A stretch of 11,547 bases of DNA from Fibrobacter sp. UBA4375. GTDB taxonomy: Bacteria > Fibrobacterota > Fibrobacteria > Fibrobacterales > Fibrobacteraceae. Under the pieces are notes generated by a model. It saw only the letters and a list, made by a program, of their open reading frames with translations, was not told the DNA's origin and made no database searches. Below are positions 6,979-11,547 of this stretch, one piece after another; positions within the stretch are counted from its first letter, which is position 1; every line of letters begins with the position of its first letter. A program made the translations under genes and the position numbers. The stretch spans positions 1 through 11,547 of the forward strand of contig DGRZ01000026.1 of NCBI GenBank assembly GCA_002391195.1, read 5' to 3'.

Positions 6979-7008
6979 AAATATAGCATATTTGCTATAT
7001 TTGGTAAA
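6979..7008 (-). promoter_or_regulatory. Promoter with embedded perfect palindromic operator for the XRE-RHH gene
   Basis: On the minus strand TTTACC (7008-7003) and TATATT (6985-6980) are 17 bp apart, a good sigma-70-type promoter. Inside it lies a perfect inverted repeat AAATATAGCA-TATT-TGCTATATTT (6979-7002), overlapping the -10 and filling the spacer. A protein bound here would block RNA polymerase. The XRE-RHH product of the gene it drives is the natural candidate. Confidence 0.7.
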
Positions 7009-7081
7009 TAGGCTTTGAAAATATGGAACTTTTCTAATGGGGAATTAACTTTGCGATTTCATCTTGAACGTTGTCCATGAA

Positions 7082-7438
7082 TCATTTTGCAATAAAGCAC
7101 CGGATACCGGCATTTAAGAAATGCCAAAGAAAAGCTCTCTTTGTGGCGGAGGCGTGATTCTGAACAAAAATACTCTCTGATTTTCTCCTATCATCCACAA
7201 GATAGAGTTCATCCACATACTTCACTTTCTTGACAACCGCATCAAAATCTTGCTGCGAATCAACTTTTCCATCCAATACAGATAGAGGAATATTTCTTCT
7301 ATATATCGGATAATCAAATAAATTGTATTCTCGTAAATACAGCGGTGTATCGGCGGGCATACTCTGGAAAAAGTTCTTCATATCCAGTTTCGCATAATCG
7401 CATTGAAGCAGAAATTTTTGATGCTGGTATTGCTTCAT
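7082..7438 (-). CDS. Unknown 118-residue protein, last gene of the DUF4417 operon
   Basis: Not recognised. The protein is soluble, without signal peptide or membrane helix, and rich in Tyr, Phe, Asp and Lys (e.g. LYLREYNLFDYPIYRR at 33-48, KKVKYVDELYLVDDRR at 70-85). It ends in a fairly hydrophobic helix (RAFLWHFLNAGIRCFIA). The start codon overlaps the stop of the previous gene in an ATGA arrangement (7438-7435), so it is almost certainly translated by coupling. This position directly after the toxin-like gene is where an immunity or antitoxin partner would be expected, but that is inference. Base composition is A+T-rich like its operon neighbours. No clear terminator follows. Confidence 0.75.
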   Translation of the reverse strand: MKQYQHQKFLLQCDYAKLDMKNFFQSMPADTPLYLREYNLFDYPIYRRNIPLSVLDGKVDSQQDFDAVVKKVKYVDELYLVDDRRKSESIFVQNHASATKRAFLWHFLNAGIRCFIAK

Positions 7439-7866
7439 TCTTTTCCCATTTCTTCGAGTTTCATAATTCTAAAATGGGTAGCCAATTCATATTCCTCTTT
7501 TGTTCGTCCACGCGTTTTGCCATTAATGGTAATGTTGTTTCTGAGGACGCCGTCCAAATCCAAATATCGTCTTTGTCCTGAAATATCAAGACGTTCTATT
7601 CTGACACATCCTATTGTAGCTTCTGCCACCAGCTGAACATTACTTCCGGGAGTATGGAAAATGATTTTCCCGCTATCATTGATTTCAGGAACAGAATTAG
7701 GAGCAAACTTTTCTACAAGCGTATCTAAATTGACCTTTTGCCAAAGATCCTTGTTCTTCGACTGATGTTGATTTCTATTTTCGATTCGCTTTTTTAAAGC
7801 GGCATTCCTATCAATGTTTTCCTTGACATTTTGAACAAGTCTCGTGTATTTTCCTTTCGCGTCCAT
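7435..7866 (-). CDS. Unknown 143-residue protein with toxin-like C-terminal signature
   Basis: Residues 1-45 are charged and helical with many Lys, Arg, Asn and Gln. From about 60 on the protein is beta-rich: GKIIFHTPGS (66-75), CVRIERLD (87-94), RYLDLDGVLRN (100-110). It ends NGKTRGRTKEEYELATHFRI (115-134), with conserved-looking Arg119, Arg121, Glu125, Tyr126, Thr130, His131 and Arg133. Such a Gly-Arg-x-x-x-Glu-Tyr...Thr-His-Phe-x-Ile ending reminds me of C-terminal domains in bacterial polymorphic toxins with predicted RNase activity; this is recollection, not proof. There is no secretion signal. A strong Shine-Dalgarno AGGAGG (7881-7876) lies nine bases before the ATG. The ATG shares one base with the preceding stop (TAATG), and the stop overlaps the next ATG (ATGA), so the three genes are one translational unit. 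Confidence 0.7.
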   Translation of the reverse strand: MDAKGKYTRLVQNVKENIDRNAALKKRIENRNQHQSKNKDLWQKVNLDTLVEKFAPNSVPEINDSGKIIFHTPGSNVQLVAEATIGCVRIERLDISGQRRYLDLDGVLRNNITINGKTRGRTKEEYELATHFRIMKLEEMGKE

Positions 7867-8522
7867 TATATTTTTCCTCCTCTAGAACGTCTAGCGTAGT
7901 CCTCGAAAACAGTATATGGGGTTTCGTTTGATACAAGGATTTTTCTGTATTCATCTTTCAATATACCATAAACAAGCAGGTGGCCCGGACGTGCATAAAT
8001 CAGTTTATAGCGAAGCAGTATTTCGTTTTCTGCTACATGGCCCTTTGCACATCCTAGCGTTCCGACAGCATACCAAGTTTTAGGCGGATAGATGTGAAAA
8101 ACTTTTAAGGATGACAATTCCCCAGTAATCCTAAAATTCGGAAGAATTTTAACACCACACGAAGCAAAATAAGCATCCAACAACTTGTTTAGATAGAGAT
8201 AAAAGTCTTGATTTACTTCATCATCTCCCTCTCTTGCGCTGAAATCAAATCCAGTCATCCCTAAAAAATTCTTGGCTGTTTCCACACGCTCATCAATACG
8301 TGTAAAAGATGTGTATAAAATTTCATCGTTAGAAAAGTTCGTGAGCAAAGCCCTTGCGGGATTCTTCGCCTTTAAGTGATTTGGAAAGGGAAGAATCTCA
8401 TTTGGTATTTCTCGAACGAGCTTATTCTGCGAAATAGTTGGAAATCCGTCAACAAAAGGAACGCCCTTTTCCTTTAGTATTTTCTCCAATTTGGCTACAA
8501 TAGCATACTTGTCTAGTTTCAT
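7866..8522 (-). CDS. DUF4417-like protein
   Basis: A 218-residue soluble protein. After an N-terminal segment it shows EIPNEILPFPNHL (38-50), then MTGFDFSAREGDDEVNQDFY (89-108), SCGVKILPNFRITGE (121-135), WYAVGTLGCAKG (150-161) and HLLVYGIL (181-188). This order, 'xDFS', 'Gvk(i/v)(i/l)PNxr', 'a(v/i)GTxGc', '(l/v)(l/i)VYG', is the pattern I know from DUF4417 proteins, common in phages and mobile elements and without assigned function. The C terminus is Arg- and Gly-rich and probably flexible. It is the first gene of a three-gene unit, the next gene starting inside its stop codon. A 55-bp gap upstream holds an exact copy of the operator found before the XRE/ImmA pair. There is no good Shine-Dalgarno. 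Low-G+C composition fits the island. Confidence 0.78.
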   Translation of the reverse strand: MKLDKYAIVAKLEKILKEKGVPFVDGFPTISQNKLVREIPNEILPFPNHLKAKNPARALLTNFSNDEILYTSFTRIDERVETAKNFLGMTGFDFSAREGDDEVNQDFYLYLNKLLDAYFASCGVKILPNFRITGELSSLKVFHIYPPKTWYAVGTLGCAKGHVAENEILLRYKLIYARPGHLLVYGILKDEYRKILVSNETPYTVFEDYARRSRGGKI

Positions 8523-8537
8523 ACATTTACCGTTTGT

Positions 8538-8557
8538 TGTTCGCTAATTTCTAACAA
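8538..8557. promoter_or_regulatory. Operator copy upstream of the DUF4417 operon
   Basis: TGTTCGCTAATTTCTAACAA is identical over 20 bases to 10031-10050. It is a partial dyad with half-sites TTGTTnG and CnAACAA (first base at 8537). It occupies most of the 55-bp gap between the acidic-protein gene and the DUF4417 gene. No clean promoter is evident here: TTGTTA (minus 8557-8552) would be a -35 but no good -10 lies 17 bp on, while TATTCA just upstream could be a -10. Confidence 0.7.
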
Positions 8558-8577
8558 ATTGAATAAAAAATTTCCAT

Positions 8578-8940
8578 CTACGCGAATTCCACATCACTTC
8601 CAGATTCAATAGCGACATCAAATTGCTTTATAAGTTTGTCGCAGACTTCTTTGGTTTCAGGATGCTGTTGAGCATATTTCTCTGTCAAAGTTTTTGCCGC
8701 GAGTACATCTTTATTCAGCAAAGTAGAGAATTCGCCTCGATCGATGAACACATTGAATTTATCAACGAAAGTCAATAAAAACGCATCAATTAAATTAAAT
8801 TCCTGGTGATTTAGCACCAATCTTTTGAAATGAGGCTTATACGTTTCATCTTCATCGTATCCGTATTCAAGAGCCTCTCGACCCATTTCATCCAACGGGA
8901 CATCTACAAATAAAGGTGTTTCATCTTCTTTCCACTCCAT
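8578..8940 (-). CDS. Acidic 120-residue protein of unknown function
   Basis: Not recognised. It is a soluble protein with a strongly acidic N-terminal third (MEWKEDETPLFVDVPLDEMG...YGYDEDETY) and a mostly helical remainder (NLIDAFLLTFVDKFNVFIDRG, KDVLAAKTLTEKYAQQ, VCDKLIKQFDVAIE). There is no signal peptide or membrane helix. It starts nine bases after the ImmA-type gene with Shine-Dalgarno AGGAGA (8950-8945), so it is the third gene of the XRE-ImmA transcript. Small acidic partners in such positions can be inhibitors, adaptors or protease substrates, but nothing in the sequence decides this. Confidence 0.75.
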   Translation of the reverse strand: MEWKEDETPLFVDVPLDEMGREALEYGYDEDETYKPHFKRLVLNHQEFNLIDAFLLTFVDKFNVFIDRGEFSTLLNKDVLAAKTLTEKYAQQHPETKEVCDKLIKQFDVAIESGSDVEFA

Positions 8941-8949
8941 AGTTTTCTC

Positions 8950-9636
8950 CTATTTTTGAATAAGTTTTAGTTCCTGCAACCGATACTTCATCGGATTAAA
9001 GTTCACACCAAATTGCTTCGCCAACATAGAAATATGAGCATTCACCCAGCGCTTCATTTCTAGCGGCTTCTGAGGAAAGCCCTTTAAACGCAAACGTTTA
9101 ATAAAAGCCTGCGAAACATCCTCTTGTGGCATCAAGAAACATGCGGCAGCATAGTTTGCCTGCCATTCAAGAATATTTATCGCAGAATCGTCTTCGGAGC
9201 AACCAAAAATTGTAAATGAGTCTTTGCTACATGAATGAACCGCATCGGAGTCATTTTTAGAAAAATAATATTGATGCAGTAACCAATGGAAGCATTCATG
9301 TACAACAGTGTAATTCTCTTTTCCCCGGTCTTTACCTTCATTCAAGGCTTGGTCTATGACAATAGTGCCACGAGCAAAATTATTGAATTCAGGCTCTTTT
9401 GATTGCTTATTAACGTAGCTTTCCCATGTTGGCAAGGTAGTGTCGCTAAAACAAACACACCCTAAAATACTTTGATCGGGCGTTATATACTTCCAGTCCG
9501 GCTCGCACCCCACAAAATCGACAAAATCATACACATCAATCGCAGTACTTCTCTGCGGTCTCCAGGAAGAAAACTCTTTGCGTTTGGCACACGCAAATTC
9601 TTCCAATTGTGACGATGTATAGATTTTCACATTCAT
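8950..9636 (-). CDS. ImmA/IrrE-family zinc metallopeptidase
   Basis: A 228-residue cytoplasmic protein of the ImmA/IrrE (DUF955-type) family. The zinc-binding motif HECFH (113-117) is followed by EWQANYAAACFLMP (157-170), where Glu157 is the expected third ligand and the ANxxAAxFLMP segment is a family hallmark. Relatives cleave the XRE repressor encoded next to them: ImmA cleaves ImmR of ICEBs1, IrrE (PprI) cleaves DdrO, and CapP cleaves CapH of CBASS operons. Here the gene starts immediately after the XRE stop codon (TAG then ATG with no base between), exactly this arrangement. The likely role is relief of repression upon a damage- or phage-linked signal; the signal cannot be read from sequence. 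The fold extends to about residue 222 with the usual short C-terminal helix. Several extra Cys residues are visible but unexplained. Confidence 0.9.
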   Translation of the reverse strand: MNVKIYTSSQLEEFACAKRKEFSSWRPQRSTAIDVYDFVDFVGCEPDWKYITPDQSILGCVCFSDTTLPTWESYVNKQSKEPEFNNFARGTIVIDQALNEGKDRGKENYTVVHECFHWLLHQYYFSKNDSDAVHSCSKDSFTIFGCSEDDSAINILEWQANYAAACFLMPQEDVSQAFIKRLRLKGFPQKPLEMKRWVNAHISMLAKQFGVNFNPMKYRLQELKLIQK

Positions 9637-10005
9637 CTACTTTTTTTGTCCTTGTTTCTCAATGCTCTTTAAAATCTGGACCCATTCCTTTTCGCCAAGA
9701 TTTAAGTCCCTTGCTTTGCGAAGTGCAACACGAGCTGCATTTTGACTTGTGACGTAATCCGAAATATCCGGAGCGATTGTCCCGACTCTGGCCTCGCCAG
9801 CCAAATCAAACATTTGATTTTTTTCATCTTCCGACAATTTCAAAACTTCCGCAATCTTGTAAATTTTTTCCTTATCAGGCGGATAACGATGATTTTTTTC
9901 GATGTCGCTCATATAGGCCGGGGCTATATCCAATTCTTTGGCCAATGCCCTTAGATTTACCCCCTCTTTTAAGCGTTTTTCCCTTACAAAATCTCCAAAA
10001 GTCAT
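9637..10005 (-). CDS. XRE-family repressor paired with the ImmA-type protease
   Basis: A 122-residue regulator. Residues 1-58 form a typical XRE helix-turn-helix (FVREKRLKEGVNLRALAKEL, recognition region IAPAYMSDIEKNHRYPPDKE). Residues 60-122 are a helical tail (NQMFDLAGEARVGTIAP, ARVALRKARDLNLGEKEWVQ), the probable dimerisation and protease-sensitive part. GAGGA lies five bases before ATG 10005. The promoter carries the 20-bp operator, and an identical copy precedes the DUF4417 operon, so it plausibly represses both. In ImmR/ImmA and DdrO/IrrE pairs the repressor is cleaved in its C-terminal part by the neighbouring metallopeptidase. It has no similarity by eye to the XRE-RHH protein at 6436-6930 beyond the HTH fold. 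Confidence 0.9.
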   Translation of the reverse strand: MTFGDFVREKRLKEGVNLRALAKELDIAPAYMSDIEKNHRYPPDKEKIYKIAEVLKLSEDEKNQMFDLAGEARVGTIAPDISDYVTSQNAARVALRKARDLNLGEKEWVQILKSIEKQGQKK

Positions 10006-10021
10006 CGTATCCTCGCTTTAA

Positions 10022-10050
10022 ATTGTAATATGTTCGCTAATTTCTAACAA
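10022..10050 (-). promoter_or_regulatory. Promoter and operator of the XRE-ImmA operon
   Basis: On the minus strand TTGTTA (10050-10045) and TACAAT (10027-10022) are separated by exactly 17 bp, a near-consensus sigma-70 promoter. The 20-bp operator (10031-10050) covers the -35 and nearly all of the spacer. This placement fits repression by steric exclusion and autoregulation. Confidence 0.75.
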
Positions 10051-10105
10051 TTATATATTATTTCGGTCAAAAAGGCAAGAGTTTTTTTTGAAAAAATCGT
10101 CTATT

Positions 10106-11530
10106 TCACTCAGAAAGATTGGTGATTTCTCTCAAAATACACGTCGCCAACGTCTTTTGAGCCTCACCAAACGCACCATAGTTCTCCATCACGGACCTTA
10201 CATCCAGCAAGACTCCCGCGATTCGGTGGTAAGGACGATAATCGTCTTCACCCGGCATTGCGTCAAGATTTTTCCAGTTCCCATGGCAAAAGCCTATAAA
10301 GCGCATCTTGCATGGACGCGTTTCAAAGCCGTCGTCCGGCGGTAATTGAGAGTTGTCGGCATCAAAACAATACGGCAGTAGGAACGCGTTGTAAATAGGC
10401 TTTGGCAGAGTGTCATTCTGGAGCGAAGCCGAAGGCGTAGCGATAGAATCCACTCTTAAAATCTTTTTCCAATGTGTTTCCACATATTCTGCATAAGCAA
10501 TTTGCTTGCAAATCGAACCGGAAGAAGGCAAATCTGATGCAGAACCAGTCATGCCAAACTTATAGTATTTAGCATCCAGAACATAAAGACGATTGCCTTC
10601 CTCATCCCACATAATCGTATCGGGTCGCATAGCATAATTGGGATTTTCGTATCCAGGCTTTCTAGAAGTTAAATCCCATTCGCAATGCGGATTAAATTTA
10701 TCCTTGGCAACTCCCTGCGGCAACTTCCCGAAAATCTTATCCACCATCGCTTCCCAAATGGGGGCGAACTTGTTTACCCCGAAATAAAAATCGTCTGCCG
10801 TTTTTCCGTCTTCGGTTTTATGCCCGGCAAGATACTCCACAATTCGGGCCAAGTCGGCGAGCAAGCGTAAATCGCGGTCGTTAAACGTTTTCGCAAGTTT
10901 AGAATGAATTGCGTTACAGAACAGGTCATAATCAAAATCCAACAGCGGCTCTTCGGACGGTTCTATGCCGAATAAAAATCCGAGTTTCACAAGAGCGTCG
11001 TGAACGCAGAATTTATGGACCTGCGTAATGAGCGTATCTTCGTTATAACTGACTTTACGGGCGATAAAATCTAGGTACACGAGATTCTGGGCATCTTCGG
11101 TAATGACAGGTTGCACGGCCTTGATTGTCCGTCCCCAATGGATCTTCCCGTTTGCGCCCTTTTTGTACAGAATTTCCTTTTCGTCAAGGTAGCCGAAATC
11201 GAGAAAATTCCGGATAACATTCAAGTACGAAACCATCGGAAATTCAGATTCGCCATGTTCTTCTGCGAATGTGGAAATGGACGAATCCTGATGAATCTGT
11301 TCCTGCAGCGAAGGGTCAGAAAGCACCGTAAAAAGATTGACGACACATTCCCGTAATTCTTCTTCGGGGAGCTCGCGCAAGGCCGAGTCGTCTTTGAAAT
11401 ATCCCAAAGGAAAGATGATGCTTGTTTCTAGCACACCACCTTCCTTTGATTTTTCACAGCGAATGCCGACGAACTCGGTCTCCGAATTCGCTTTGGATTC
11501 GCAGGAACATATTTCGTTCAGCTTTTGCAT
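10106..11530 (-). CDS. LlaJI-type restriction endonuclease (PD-(D/E)XK nuclease)
   Basis: A 474-residue protein. In the C-terminal half, NYAMRPDTIMWDEEGNRLYV (299-318 counted from TTG 11533) leads to LDAKYYKFG (319-327): Asp305 and the D-A-K triad (Asp320, Lys322) form a PD-(D/E)XK nuclease core. A following KQIAYAEYV (343-351) is typical of the LlaJI nuclease family, part of 5-methylcytosine restriction-modification systems in which a separate McrB-like GTPase assists cleavage. The N-terminal ~280 residues probably recognise DNA or contact the partner. I start at ATG 11530; a TTG three bases upstream is possible. The GTPase and methylase genes would lie off the right edge. A TAA five bases before the TTG could end an upstream gene. 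Composition is intermediate between the GC-rich left part and the AT-rich operon. Confidence 0.8.
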   Translation of the reverse strand: MQKLNEICSCESKANSETEFVGIRCEKSKEGGVLETSIIFPLGYFKDDSALRELPEEELRECVVNLFTVLSDPSLQEQIHQDSSISTFAEEHGESEFPMVSYLNVIRNFLDFGYLDEKEILYKKGANGKIHWGRTIKAVQPVITEDAQNLVYLDFIARKVSYNEDTLITQVHKFCVHDALVKLGFLFGIEPSEEPLLDFDYDLFCNAIHSKLAKTFNDRDLRLLADLARIVEYLAGHKTEDGKTADDFYFGVNKFAPIWEAMVDKIFGKLPQGVAKDKFNPHCEWDLTSRKPGYENPNYAMRPDTIMWDEEGNRLYVLDAKYYKFGMTGSASDLPSSGSICKQIAYAEYVETHWKKILRVDSIATPSASLQNDTLPKPIYNAFLLPYCFDADNSQLPPDDGFETRPCKMRFIGFCHGNWKNLDAMPGEDDYRPYHRIAGVLLDVRSVMENYGAFGEAQKTLATCILREITNLSE

Positions 11531-11547
11531 CAAGGATTACAGCGTTG

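Noticed and set aside
7034..7078. 14-codon minus-strand frame (MDNVQDEIAKLIPH) just after the 118-aa gene
   Set aside because: It begins three bases past the preceding stop and could be a gene remnant, but it is too short and has no ribosome binding site to call.
10080..10100. T-run/A-run fold after the LlaJI-like gene as a terminator
   Set aside because: The stem is only A/T pairs (TTTTTT against AAAAAA) with a one-base loop and would not form a stable terminator.
6930..10105. CRISPR array or insertion sequence in the AT-rich region
   Set aside because: The only repeat seen is the two-copy 20-bp operator; there are no regular repeat-spacer units, transposase motifs or terminal inverted repeats.

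Overview
The window looks like chromosome from a Fibrobacter-type (FCB group) plant-fibre degrader. The main clue is the secreted enzyme at 4751-6400: a GH5 glycosidase domain, a CBM6 and a short basic C-terminal module ending in an FDLTGHRIR-type tail, an arrangement I associate with Fibrobacter. Envelope proteins with clear signal peptides support a diderm. Genus is an inference; no rRNA or tRNA gene was seen.

Part one (1-6400) is G+C-rich housekeeping and envelope DNA. From left to right it holds the N-terminal part of triosephosphate isomerase (minus), two minus-strand terminators, a small BamE/SmpA-like lipoprotein (minus), a predicted outer-membrane protein (plus), a secreted protein of unknown function (minus) whose 3' end overlaps the previous gene tail to tail by 81 bp, a long imperfect hairpin, a large exported M23 metallopeptidase (minus), and the GH5-CBM6 enzyme (plus).

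Part two (6436-11530) is clearly more A+T-rich, entirely on the minus strand, and looks like an accessory or defence island. It begins (in transcription order) with a LlaJI-type PD-(D/E)XK restriction endonuclease at 10106-11530, whose usual GTPase and methylase partners would lie beyond the right edge. Next come an XRE repressor directly abutting an ImmA/IrrE (COG2856-type) metallopeptidase, and an acidic 120-aa protein. A second transcription unit of three overlapping genes follows: a DUF4417 protein, a 143-aa protein with a toxin-like C terminus, and a 118-aa unknown. Last is a stand-alone regulator fusing an XRE helix-turn-helix to a ribbon-helix-helix, with a perfect palindrome inside its own promoter.

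The most interesting observation is an identical 20-bp partly palindromic sequence at 10031-10050 (in the XRE/ImmA promoter) and 8538-8557 (directly upstream of the DUF4417 operon). This suggests that the XRE protein represses both its own operon and the three-gene DUF4417 unit, and that the ImmA-type protease relieves repression on a signal. The logic would resemble ImmR/ImmA, DdrO/IrrE or CapH/CapP. The DUF4417-toxin-like-unknown trio is then a candidate for an inducible, previously undescribed stress or anti-phage module.

No stretch over 300 bases lacks a gene; the largest gene-free interval, about 180 bp at 359-536, holds two terminators and the tpiA leader.
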